64,000 bases of DNA. Source: Hyalangium versicolor. GTDB lineage: Bacteria; Myxococcota; Myxococcia; Myxococcales; Myxococcaceae. The notes below the pieces were generated by a model, which saw only the letters and a list, made by a program, of their open reading frames with translations, was not told the origin of the DNA and made no database searches. The DNA is taken from the NCBI RefSeq assembly GCF_020103695.1, contig NZ_JAHXBF010000013.1:248001-312000 (forward strand), written 5' to 3'. The translations under genes and the position numbers were made by a program. Positions 52,265 through 61,666 of this stretch are shown here, in pieces (the first letter of the stretch is position 1; every line of letters starts with the position of its first letter).

Positions 52265-55200
52265 CTATTTCTCCTGACCCTTCTTCTCCTGCCACTGCTC
52301 GTGCGAGGGGTGGCCGGCCAGCGGACTCTCGCGTGGCGCCTCCGGCACGTCGGAGGGCAGCGCGGGCCCGGTGTCTCCCGTGGCGGCCCGAGCCCCCGTG
52401 GCATGCCGCCCCGCGACGATGTCGCAGGTGAGCGCCTTGGACTCCTGGATGTCCACATTGGGGTCCGCCACGAAGCCCAGCAGCTCGTTGACGCCGGAGC
52501 TGCGCGTGCGCCCCGTCTCGCCCCAGTGGTACGGCAGGCCAATCTGGTGCACCCACGTCCCGTCCAGCTTCAGCGGGCGCAAGCGCTCGGTGACGAGCAC
52601 CCGGCACTCGATCGCGCCTCGGGCCGTGCGCACCGTGGCCCAGCCTCCGTTCTCCAGGCCCCGCTCCTGGGCCAGCTCGGGGGACACCTCGCAGAACTGC
52701 TCGGGCTGCAGCTCGCTCAGCCAGGACAGCCAGCGGCTCATGCCGCCCGCGGTGTGGTGCTCCGTGAGGCGATAGGTGGTGAGCACGAACGGGTAGCGCG
52801 GATCGCCCCAGGCCCGGTGGTACGGGTTCTCCTTCCGAGTCCACTCCTCACGCGCCGGGTTGCACTGCTGCCCATAGAGCGCGTTCTGCACGGGCGACTC
52901 CATGGGCTCGTAGTGCGTGGGCATCGGGCCGTCGATCATCCCGCTGGGCGCGTAGAGCCAGCCCTTGCCGTCCACCTGCATGATGAAGGGGTCATCCCCG
53001 CCGATGGCGTCCACTCCCGTGGTGCCCACCTCCGGGCGGTACTCGGGCGGCCGGCCCTGGATGAAGTCCGGCACATCCTCGCCGAGCCACTTGCGCTGCT
53101 CCGGATCCCACCAGACGTACTTCTTTCGCTCGCTCCACGGCTTGCCATCGAGATCCGCCGAGGCGCGGTTGTAGAGCATGCGCCGGTTGGCGGGCCACGC
53201 CCAGCCCCACTCGGGTGCCACCCACGTCTGTTCGCGCCCCGGCTTGCGACGCGCCGGCTGGTTCACCCCATCCTTGTAGCTGCCCGAGTAGATCCAGCAT
53301 CCGCACGCGGTGGAGCCGTCATCCTTCAGATCCGGGAAGCCATCCACGGGTTGCTTGTCCACCACGGTGTAGCCGCTGATCTCCTTGAGCACCGCCTCGG
53401 CGCTCGGCTCCGCGTCCTTGCCGTGCGTGGGGTAGTCCCACGTCAGGCTCTGGATGAGCACGTCCTTCTCGTCCTTCGAGCCCGCGTAGAGCGCCTGGAG
53501 TCTCCGGCCCAGGTGGAAGGTGAAGTGCAGCTCGCTGCGTGCGTCTCCGGGCGGCTCCACCGCCTTGTGGTGCCACTGGAGCAGGCGCTGCGTGTTGGTG
53601 AAGCTGCCGTCCTTCTCCGTGTGCGCCGAGGCCGGGAAGAAGAAGACCTCCGTCTGGATGTCCTCCGTCTTCACCTCGCCGCGTTGGATCTCCGGAGCGC
53701 GGCGCCAGAACTCGGCCGTCTCGATGAGCGTCAGATCGCGCACCACCAGCCACTCGAGCTGGCGCAGGCCCTTGCGCTGGAGCGCTCCGTTCATGGAGCC
53801 CACGGCGGGGTTCTCGCCCATGACGAAGTAGCCCTTCACCCGGCCATCCGACATGTCCACCACCGTCTGCATGTGCGAGTGGTTCCCCGAGAGCCGGGGC
53901 AGGCGGGTGAACAGGTAGTCGTTGCCCTCGTGGGCCGCGGGGCCGAACCAGGCCTTGAACAGCGAGACGACGTACTTGGGCAGGTTGCTCCACCAGCCGG
54001 CACCCGCCGCGTTGTCCTTGAGGTACTCCTTCAGCGAGTGCGCCTGTTGCGCGTGGGGCATGGGGATGTAGCCCGGCAGCAGGTTGAACAGGGTGGGGAT
54101 GTCCGACGAGCCCTGGATGGACGAGTGGCCGCGCAGCGCCATGATGCCGCCGCCAGGCCGGCCGATGTTCCCCAGCAAGAGCTGGAGGATGGCCGCCGCG
54201 CGGATGTTCTGCACGCCCGTGGAGTGCTGCGTCCACCCCACCGCGTAGCAGAAGGCGCTGGTGCGCTCCCGGCCCGAGTTGGCGCACAGCGCCTCGGCCA
54301 CCTTCAGGAACAGGTCCTCCGGCACGCCGCACACCTGTGACACCATCTTCGGCGTGTAGCGGGAGAAGTGCCGCCGCAGCAGTTGGAAGATGCAGCGCGG
54401 GTGCTGGAGCGTGTGGTCCTGATTCTCCTCGGTGATGTCCGTGCCGCGCAGCGTGCCGCCCTTGCCCGCGCCGGGCTCCGAGAAGAGCTCCTTGTGGCCC
54501 GCGGCGGGCACCGCATCCTCCACGCCCTGGTACTGCCAGGACTGGATGTCGTACTTGCCCTTGTCCTCCTGGTAGCCGCTGAAGAGCCCGTCCAGCTCCT
54601 CCGTGTCCTGGAAGTCCTCACGGATGATCGTCGGCGCGTTGGTGTAGTGGACGACGTAGTCCTTGAAGTAGCGCTCGTTCTCCAGCACGTAGCGCACCAG
54701 CCCGCCCAGGAAGGCGATGTCCGAGCCCGGCCGGAGGGGCACGTGCAGGTTCGCCATGGCGCTGGTGCGCGTGAAGCGCGGATCCACGTGGATGATCGTC
54801 GCCCCGCGCGCCTTGGCCTCCATCACCCACTGGAAGCCCACGGGGTGACACTCGGCCATGTTCGAACCCATGATCAGGATGCAGTCCGAGTTCTGCAGAT
54901 CCTGCTGGAACGTGGTGGCACCGCCTCGGCCGAACGAGATGCCCAGACCGGGCACCGTGGACGAGTGTCATATTCGGGCCTGGTTCTCCACCTGCACGAT
55001 GCCCAGCGAGGTGTAGAGCTTCTTGAGGAGGTAGTTCTCCTCGTTGTCCAGCGTGGCGCCGCCCAGGTGGGCGATGCCCAGGGTGCGGTTGACGGGCAAG
55101 CCGTTGACGTCCTTCTCCTCCCATGTGGCGTCTCGGGTGCGTTTCACTCGCTCGGCCACCATGTCCATGGCCTTCTCGAGCGGGAGCACCTCCCACTCGA

Positions 55201-55555
55201 TGCCGCCGGGGCGGCGGTAGAGCACGTCCTGCACGCGGTGGCTGCCGGTGACGAGCTGGAAGGTCGCGGCGCCCTTGGGGCACAGCCGGCCGCGGGAGAT
55301 GGGCGAGTCCGGATCGCCCTCGATGTCGAGGATCCGCCCGTTCTTGACGTAGACGTCCTGTCCACAGCCCACGGCGCAGTAGGGGCAGACGGATTTGACG
55401 ACCTGGTCCGCCTGGACGGTGCGCGGCTCGAGCGTGCGGCTGCGCTCGGTCATGGACGTCTCGCCCAGACCCTTGAGGTCTCCCTCCTTCAACTGTCGGA
55501 GGACAGGCCAGCGGGCGAGCAGGTCGAGGAATCCCAAGGCAAACCTCCCGGGCAT
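52265..55555 (-). CDS. fdhA: Formate dehydrogenase catalytic subunit, selenoprotein (Sec at UGA 54968-54970)
   Basis: 1096 residues when the in-frame UGA is read as selenocysteine (residue 196). N terminus: 4Fe-4S site CPYCAVGC (57-64) with Cys92 in CPKGA. The Sec context is ENQARI-U-HSSTVPGLGISF, the exact position of the Mo/W-ligand Sec or Cys in FdnG/FdoG-type enzymes. It continues as a full molybdopterin bis-MGD domain (MGSNMAECHPVGFQWVMEAK) to a normal C terminus. A SECIS hairpin lies 12 bases after the UGA. ATG 55555 is chosen; TTG 55594 is possible. No Tat motif is visible near the chosen start, so cytoplasmic orientation is possible. It oxidises formate to CO2 and feeds FdhB and the NrfD-like subunit. 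Confidence 0.93.
54941..54955 (-). promoter_or_regulatory. Bacterial SECIS element of fdhA
   Basis: On the coding (minus) strand TGCCC-GGTCT-GGGCA forms a five-bp stem with the apical loop GGUCU. This is the loop SelB recognises in E. coli fdhF/fdnG. It begins 12 bases after the UGA (54968-54970), within the normal range. Confidence 0.88.
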
Positions 55556-55697
55556 GGTGAGCCCGGGAGGGAAGATGTGCACGGAGCCCGGCAAGGGTGA
55601 GGGCGGCTGCCTCGTATCCAGGTACAGGGGGGCTGGCTGCTCAGGGGAAGACAGTGGGCCGCGCCTTGGTCGGGCTCGCCTGCATGCCTGCCCTGCT

Positions 55698-58553
55698 TCA
55701 CGGGGAGGGGTGCGCCTCCAGCCACTGGGTGACTTCCGGGAGCAGGCTCTTCAGGGCGTGCCGCCGCAGGGTCTCTAGCGACTGTTGGGCCAGCTCGCGC
55801 GCGCGGGGTCGATCCTGGTTTGTCTCCCAGAGCGCCTGTGCCAGGGAGAACTGGACCTCCGCGAGTGTCATCTCGGGCGCCAGTCGCAGCGCGCGCTCCA
55901 GCGGTGCGAGCGCCTCGTGCGGCCGATGTTGCTCCAGCGCGATCAGGCCCAGCCCCAGGAGCGGTCCCGCGAGCTCGGGGCTCTCTGGCCCCAGGGCCTT
56001 CTCATCCACGGTCATCGCGCGCAGGTACTTCTCCCGCGCTTCCTTGTACCTGCCGAGTTGCCGCAGACAGTCGGCCAGGTTGCCCAGGGTGTGGCCCATC
56101 TCGGGGTGGTCGGGGCCCTGGAGCTTCTGGCGCAAGGCCACCGCGCGCTCGAACAGCGGCAGGGCCTCTTCGGATCGCTTCATCCTGAGGAGGCAGAGCC
56201 CCTGGTTGTCGAGCGCCAGGGCCACATCGACGTGCTCGGGCCCCAGGCTCTTCTCCCAGAGCGCCAGGACGCGCTGGTAGATCTTCAAGGCCTCCTCGTG
56301 CCGCTCCATCTCCAGGAACACCAGGCCCAGGTTGTTGAGGGATGCGGCCACGTCGGGGTGGTCGGGGCCCAGGGCCTTCTCGCGGATGGCCAGGGCGCGC
56401 TCGTTGGCCTGGCGTGATTCCTCCAGACTGCCCTGCTTCCAGAGCGCCAGGCCCAGGTTGTTGAGCGAGCCGGCCACGGCCGGATGCTCCGGGCCGAGCG
56501 CCTTCTCACGCAGCGCCACCGCCCGCTCGTTCATGGCGCGCGCCTCCTCGTACCGGCCCAGGTTGTAGAGCACTCCTCCCAGGTTCGTGAGCGACGTGGC
56601 CACGTCGGGATGGTCCGGGCCGAGCGCTTTCTCTCGCAGCGCCAGCACTCGCGTGTGGACCTGCCGCGCTTCCTCATACCTGCCCAGGGAGTAGAACACG
56701 CTGCCCAGGCTGTTGAGCGACGCGGCCATGAGCCGATCGTCATCGGCGGCCGCGGCCAGTGCCTCCGAGGCGGGCTGCATCGCCAGTGCCTCCTCGCCGC
56801 GGTCTTGCCGATAGCCCACTTCCCGGATCAGCAGGCCCCACGTGCGGGCCATGATGTCCAGCGCCTTGCCCTGCGCCGCGACCGTGAAGGCCTTTCGCAG
56901 CCGCGCTTCCGCGGCGGCGTAGGCGCCGACCTCATCCTGCAGGCGCGCCGTGACCAGCAGGGCGCGGGCCTGCAGCGGTGCGTAGCTCAAGGACTCCACC
57001 TGGGGCAGCAGCGTGTCGGCCACCGCCAGCCCCTCCTTGTACTTGCCGGCCTCGAGGAGGACCTCCAGGCGATCCACCTGAGCGCGCAGCGCCTCGATCC
57101 GGGCTCGTGCCGCGGGGGCCTCGGGGAGCGGCACCGCCGCGGTGAGCGCCTTGGCATCCTCGCAGTCCTCCAGCGGAGGCAGTGCCTTCACCGCCTGGAC
57201 CGCGCGGCCCACCAACTCTGGATCCGGAGCTCGGGAGAGCAGCTCGGTGAGCGCCTGGAGCTGGCTGCGGCGCTGCTTCAGACAGGACTCCCTCAGTGCT
57301 CCGAGCCCGCGCACCTGCGTGCTGCCGGGCAGGCCCACTCCCTCGCAGAGCTGGGTGCTCTGCTTCACCCAGTCCGCCGCGTACGCGTCCAGCGCCGCCG
57401 TCACGCGCTCGGCGGTGTCCCGAGCGTAGGAGAGCCCTGTGCTCAGCGTGGCCTGTTGCACCTTCTCCCGCACCGCTGCGTCCCACACGCCGGACAACCG
57501 TTGCCCCACCTGGCCGCAGCCACGGTCGTGCTGGTGTCCCCATCCCCAAGCGGCAAGTCCCGCCAGTGACAGCATGAGGAGCCCCACGCCCGAGGCACGC
57601 AGCCGCGCGCGCCGCTTCACCTCGGGATCGTCCTCCAGTGCCGCCAGCACCGCCTCCATGGACTTGGGGCGTCGGGAGGGATCGGCCTTCAGCCCCTGGA
57701 GCACCGTGCGTCCCACCCAGTCCGGGACTCCCGAGCCCACGGGCGGAGCGAGCTTCCCCGCCTCCTGGGCCCGGAGCAGCTCGACGATGGTGTCACCGGG
57801 AAAGGGCGATGTTCCGTAGAGCGCCTCGTAGAGCGAGGCACAGAAGGAGTACAGATCGCTGCGAGCATCCGCGCGCTGGCCCTTCAGCACCTCGGGAGCC
57901 ATGTAGCGCGGCGTCCCCATCCAGGGGCCGTGCGGCGTGAGATTCTCCCGCGGATCGACGGAGGACGAGCCCAAGGCCGGAACGGACACGGGCTCGGTGG
58001 GAGCCGCGGAGGAGTCGAGGCGGGCCAGGCCGAAGTCGGTGACCCTCACGCGTTCATCCCGGCCCACCAGCACGTTGTCCGGCTTGAAGTCCCGGTGGAC
58101 GAGCCCCGCCGCATGAGCCGCCGCCAGCCCGTGCCCCGCGGCCAGGTACATGGCCAGCACCTCGCGCCAGGTGCGCTGCGGCGCCCTCCAGCTCCGGAGC
58201 GTCTGGCCCTCCACGTGCTCCATGGCGATGAAGAGCGTGCCGTTCTCCATCGTCCCGGCGTCGTAGACGGCCACCACATGAGGGTGGTTGAGGCGCGCCA
58301 TGGACTGCGCCTCGCGCAGGAAGCGTCCCTGCTCGTCGAGCGGGCTTCCCGCGGCTGTCTCGCGAGGGTGGAGCAGCTTGAGGGCCACACGCCGATCCAG
58401 CCGCGAGTCATAGGCGGATAGCACCACGCCCATGCCTCCCAGCCCGAGCTGGCCCAGCACCGTGTACCGGCCCAACACCGTGTGCCCGCTGGCGGGGACT
58501 TCGAGAAGTCCCCGCGCCGAGACTGAGGGTGGCTCTGCTCCGCTCATCCGCAT
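55698..58553 (-). CDS. Ser/Thr protein kinase with TPR repeats
   Basis: 951 residues (start 58553 or 58547). Kinase domain ~27-300: LGQLGLGGMGVVLSAYD, VALKLLHP (Lys), HRDFKPDNVLVG (catalytic loop) and DFGLARLD. A membrane helix (GVGLLMLSLAGLAAWGWG, about 322-340) follows. The outer part has a helical domain and about seven kinesin-light-chain-type 42-residue TPRs (unit: ALGPDHPDVAASLNNLGLVF), residues ~590-900. This is the standard myxobacterial receptor-kinase layout for protein-protein sensing. The start lies 18 bases after the peptidase stop, so the two are co-transcribed. Confidence 0.93.
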   Translation of the reverse strand: MRMSGAEPPSVSARGLLEVPASGHTVLGRYTVLGQLGLGGMGVVLSAYDSRLDRRVALKLLHPRETAAGSPLDEQGRFLREAQSMARLNHPHVVAVYDAGTMENGTLFIAMEHVEGQTLRSWRAPQRTWREVLAMYLAAGHGLAAAHAAGLVHRDFKPDNVLVGRDERVRVTDFGLARLDSSAAPTEPVSVPALGSSSVDPRENLTPHGPWMGTPRYMAPEVLKGQRADARSDLYSFCASLYEALYGTSPFPGDTIVELLRAQEAGKLAPPVGSGVPDWVGRTVLQGLKADPSRRPKSMEAVLAALEDDPEVKRRARLRASGVGLLMLSLAGLAAWGWGHQHDRGCGQVGQRLSGVWDAAVREKVQQATLSTGLSYARDTAERVTAALDAYAADWVKQSTQLCEGVGLPGSTQVRGLGALRESCLKQRRSQLQALTELLSRAPDPELVGRAVQAVKALPPLEDCEDAKALTAAVPLPEAPAARARIEALRAQVDRLEVLLEAGKYKEGLAVADTLLPQVESLSYAPLQARALLVTARLQDEVGAYAAAEARLRKAFTVAAQGKALDIMARTWGLLIREVGYRQDRGEEALAMQPASEALAAAADDDRLMAASLNSLGSVFYSLGRYEEARQVHTRVLALREKALGPDHPDVATSLTNLGGVLYNLGRYEEARAMNERAVALREKALGPEHPAVAGSLNNLGLALWKQGSLEESRQANERALAIREKALGPDHPDVAASLNNLGLVFLEMERHEEALKIYQRVLALWEKSLGPEHVDVALALDNQGLCLLRMKRSEEALPLFERAVALRQKLQGPDHPEMGHTLGNLADCLRQLGRYKEAREKYLRAMTVDEKALGPESPELAGPLLGLGLIALEQHRPHEALAPLERALRLAPEMTLAEVQFSLAQALWETNQDRPRARELAQQSLETLRRHALKSLLPEVTQWLEAHPSP

Positions 58554-58571
58554 GCCCAGATGGGCGTGGCG

Positions 58572-59999
58572 CTACCGCTTGAAGTGGGTGGCCACCACGC
58601 TGGCCACGCACGCGGTGAGGCGCTTGCCGGTGGGGATGTGCAGGAACTCGTTGGGCCCGTGAGCGTTGGATCCCGGCCCCAGCACGCCGGTGATGAGGAA
58701 CTGCGCCTCGGGGAAGCGCTTGCCCAGCATCTCCATGAAGGGGATGGTGCCGCCCTCGCCCATGGCCATGAAGGGCTTGCCGAAGAAGGCCTGGCTGGCC
58801 TCGGCCGTGGCCTTCTCCAGCCACGGAGCCAGCGCCGGCGCGTCCCAGCCCGCGCTCGCCTTCTCACCCTCGAACACCACCTTGGCGCCGTACGGCGGGT
58901 TGCTCTCCAGCGCCTCCTTGAGCGCCTTGGTGGCCGCCACCGGATCCAGCCGCGGAGGGATGCGCATGCTCAGCTTCAGCGCGGTGAAGGGCCGCAGCAC
59001 GTTGCCCGCGCTCCCCAGCGCCGGCATGCCCTCCGAGCCGGTGATGGACAGCGCCGGCCGCCACGTCCGGTTGAGGATCAGCTCCGTGCCGTCGTTCGTC
59101 ACCGGCCGGGCGCCGGACACCCACGGGAAGCGGTCGAACACCTCCTGGCCCAGCACCTGCGCCACCGCCTTGGCCTGCTCCAGGCGGGCGGGGGGAACCT
59201 GAACGTGCAGGCCCTCGACGCGCACGCGGCCGGTGGCCACGTCATCCACCCGGTCCAGCAACTGGCGCAGGATGCGGAACGAGGAGGGGACGATGCCGCT
59301 CGCGTCTCCCGAGTGCACGCCCTCGGTGAGGATCTCCACGCGTAGGTTGCCGGAGATGAGGCCGCGCAGGCTCGTCGTCATCCACAGCTGATCGTAGTTG
59401 GCACAGCCCGAGTCCAGGCACACCACCAGGGACGGCTGGCCGATGCGCGGCGCCAGGGCCTCGATGTAGGCGGGCAAGTCGTACGAGCCGCTCTCCTCGC
59501 ACGCCTCGATGAGCACCACGCAGCGGGCGTGGGGCAGCTTCTGCTCCTTGAGCAGGCGGATGGCCGCCAGCGAGGCGAAGGCCGAGTACCCGTCATCCGC
59601 GCCGCCACGGCCGAAGAGCTTGTCGCCGTCGCGCACGGGCTCCCAGGGGTTCAGGCCCTGGCGCCAGCCCGTCATCTCCGGCTGCTTGTCCAGGTGGCCG
59701 TAGAGCAGGACGGTGTCCTTCCCCTCGCCGGGGATGTCCATATAGATGACCGGGGTGCGCGGCTCGCCCTTCTCGTTGTTCAGCCGCACCACCTCCACCT
59801 TGAGGCCGGGGATGTGGGCCGCCTGCGTCTGGGCCCAGTCGGCGATGAGCTTCGTCGCCTGATCCATGTGGCCCTTCTTCACCCAGTCCGGCTCGAACGC
59901 GGGGGACTTGTTGGGGATGCGGATGTAGCGCTCGAGCTGCGGGAGGATCTCCTTCTCCCAGATGCTCTCGGAGGAAGACAGGGCGATGGCGTTGTTCAT
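58572..59999 (-). CDS. M20 family metallopeptidase (dipeptidase-like)
   Basis: 475 residues. Metal-site residues appear in order: YGHLDKQPEM (His, catalytic Asp), GRGGADDGYS (bridging Asp), EACEESGS (catalytic Glu, metal Glu), VCLDSGC (Asp), and GPGSNAHGPNEF (His). A dimerisation lid lies in the middle (GLISGNLRVEILTEGVHSGD). It is cytosolic, with no signal. It is the M20F/CNDP-like dipeptidase type and likely trims peptides from digested prey. It is probably in an operon with the kinase. Confidence 0.92.
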   Translation of the reverse strand: MNNAIALSSSESIWEKEILPQLERYIRIPNKSPAFEPDWVKKGHMDQATKLIADWAQTQAAHIPGLKVEVVRLNNEKGEPRTPVIYMDIPGEGKDTVLLYGHLDKQPEMTGWRQGLNPWEPVRDGDKLFGRGGADDGYSAFASLAAIRLLKEQKLPHARCVVLIEACEESGSYDLPAYIEALAPRIGQPSLVVCLDSGCANYDQLWMTTSLRGLISGNLRVEILTEGVHSGDASGIVPSSFRILRQLLDRVDDVATGRVRVEGLHVQVPPARLEQAKAVAQVLGQEVFDRFPWVSGARPVTNDGTELILNRTWRPALSITGSEGMPALGSAGNVLRPFTALKLSMRIPPRLDPVAATKALKEALESNPPYGAKVVFEGEKASAGWDAPALAPWLEKATAEASQAFFGKPFMAMGEGGTIPFMEMLGKRFPEAQFLITGVLGPGSNAHGPNEFLHIPTGKRLTACVASVVATHFKR

Positions 60000-60217
60000 G
60001 GCGCCCCTTCCACTACGTAACCCCGGTGGGACGCAAGACCGACGTGCGGCCCCAGGAGGCAGGGGCCTTGCTGATTGCCCGCTCGGTGACGCAACACGTC
60101 ACCCACGTGCGGAAGCGCAGATGGGATGTCTGCTACAAAACGGCAAAACTTGTTTATTCAATTCTCCGGGCAAATGGTGTAAATGCATCAACTCCAAATC
60201 GGTGGGTGGTCCCGTTT

Positions 60218-60229
60218 GAAAGCGCTTTC
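60218..60229. promoter_or_regulatory. LacI-family-type operator
   Basis: GAAAGCGCTTTC is a perfect 12-bp palindrome with the central CG of LacI/GalR/CcpA operators; the context tGAAAGCGCTTTCt matches the cre consensus at all but the last base. It lies 43 bases before the laminarinase start, in an AT-rich leader. Sugar-responsive control is inferred. Confidence 0.65.
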
Positions 60230-60271
60230 TTCTGGCTCGACAAGGGCACCCCAGCTGTCAAGGAGTTGCAT

Positions 60272-61603
60272 ATGTCACTGCATTTCAAGAGCTTCCTGAA
60301 GAGCCGTTGGGTGTTGCTGGCGGGGCTGGGTGGACTGCTGGTGGGCGCTCCTGGCTGCGAGCCCGAGCCCGCACTTGCTCCGGAAGCTCCGGCGGACGTG
60401 AAGCAATCCCTGGCGGCGCCCATCGGGCAGACGATCTCGCTGAAGGCCTGCTTGAACGGGAAGTTCATCTCGGCGGACGGCAACCTGGGAGCGGATGCGC
60501 CGCTGGTAGCGGATCGCGCGGCGGCGCAGGGCTGGGAGCTGTTCCAGGTCGTCGATGGAGGTGGCGGCACGGTCGCGCTGCGCGTGAGCGAGACGGGCAA
60601 GTACGTGTCGGCGGACACCAACCTGGGCGCGAAGCTGGTGGCCAACCGGACCACCGTGGGCGACTGGGAGCGCTTCGACTGGGTGGACTTCGGCAACGGC
60701 ACGGTCGGCCTGAAGGCGCGGAGCACCGGCAAGTACGTGTCGACCGATCAGAACCGCGGGGCGAACCTGCCGCTGTACGCGGACCGCGCCACGGCCGGTT
60801 GCTGGGAGTCCTTCACTCCGACGGTCCAGGGTGGTGGCGGCGGCGGCGGCACGGGGCAGTGGGTGCAGATCTGGAGTGACGAGTTCGACGGCACCAGCGT
60901 GAACACGACCAACTGGAACATCGTCACCAACGTCCACGTCAACAACGAGCAGCAGCAGTACACGACCTCTGGCAACAACATCCAGGTGAGCAACGGCACG
61001 CTGAAGCTCATCGCGCGCAAGGAGTCGAACAACGGCTATCCGTTCACTTCGGGCCGGCTGGAGAGCGGGGGCAAGCGGGAGTTCCGTCACGGGGCGGTCG
61101 AGGCGCGCCTGAAGATGCCGGTGGGCGCGGGCCTGTGGCCGGCGTTCTGGATGCTGGGCAACGACATCAACACGGTGGGTTGGCCGGCCTGTGGTGAGCT
61201 CGACATCATGGAGAACGTGGGCTACGGCGACTGGGTCTCTGGTGCGCTGCACGGGCCGGGCTACTACGGCAACACGCCCATCAACGGCCGGTTCTACCCG
61301 AACTCGTCGGTCGCCAACTGGCACACGTACCGCACCGAGTACTCGCCCAACGACATCAAGTGGTTGATCGACGGGGTGGTGGTGAAGACCACGACCAAGG
61401 CGGAGGTCAGCCAGTACGGCGCGTGGCAGTACGACAAGCCCCTGTTCATCATCCTGAACCTGGCGGTCGGTGGCGGTTACCCGAACGGCATCAACGGGGC
61501 GACCTCGCCGTACTTCGGCGTGCCGCAGTCCACCTCGGATCTGATCGCCCGGACGCCGCAGGTGTTCGAAGTCGACTACGTGCGCGTCTTCCAGTGGCAG
61601 TAG
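60272..61603 (+). CDS. GH16 endo-1,3-beta-glucanase with N-terminal fascin-like trefoil
   Basis: 443 residues. N-terminal signal with a lipobox-like VGAPGC (Cys29; Pro at -2 is unusual). Residues 52-184 hold three ~45-residue repeats (LNGKFISADGNLGADAPLVA, TGKYVSADTNLGAKLVANRT, TGKYVSTDQNRGANLPLYAD), a fascin-like beta-trefoil that likely binds glucan or other sugars. A Gly linker leads to the GH16 domain (198-443) with catalytic GELDIMENVG (Glu309 nucleophile, Asp311, Glu314 acid/base) and WPAFWMLG. It would hydrolyse laminarin-type fungal or algal glucans. ATG 60272 has AAGGAG upstream; the frame upstream to 60026 is not coding. The 272-bp leader holds the LacI-type operator and AT-rich promoter sequence. 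Confidence 0.92.
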   Translation: MSLHFKSFLKSRWVLLAGLGGLLVGAPGCEPEPALAPEAPADVKQSLAAPIGQTISLKACLNGKFISADGNLGADAPLVADRAAAQGWELFQVVDGGGGTVALRVSETGKYVSADTNLGAKLVANRTTVGDWERFDWVDFGNGTVGLKARSTGKYVSTDQNRGANLPLYADRATAGCWESFTPTVQGGGGGGGTGQWVQIWSDEFDGTSVNTTNWNIVTNVHVNNEQQQYTTSGNNIQVSNGTLKLIARKESNNGYPFTSGRLESGGKREFRHGAVEARLKMPVGAGLWPAFWMLGNDINTVGWPACGELDIMENVGYGDWVSGALHGPGYYGNTPINGRFYPNSSVANWHTYRTEYSPNDIKWLIDGVVVKTTTKAEVSQYGAWQYDKPLFIILNLAVGGGYPNGINGATSPYFGVPQSTSDLIARTPQVFEVDYVRVFQWQ

Positions 61604-61626
61604 GGGTTGTGACGGGCTGACGGAGG

Positions 61627-61653
61627 GCAGGGGCGTGATGCTGGCGTCCCTGC
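61627..61653. terminator. Bidirectional hairpin terminator
   Basis: GCAGGGGCG (61627-61635) pairs with CGTCCCTGC (61645-61653) with one mismatch; TTT follows on the plus strand. It lies between convergent genes ending at 61603 and 61667. Confidence 0.6.
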
Positions 61654-61666
61654 TTTCCCGGTCATT

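Noticed and set aside
54955..54970. Frameshift or nonsense mutation splitting formate dehydrogenase
   Set aside because: The UGA sits at the Sec/Cys active-site position and is followed by a canonical SECIS loop, so it is read as selenocysteine.
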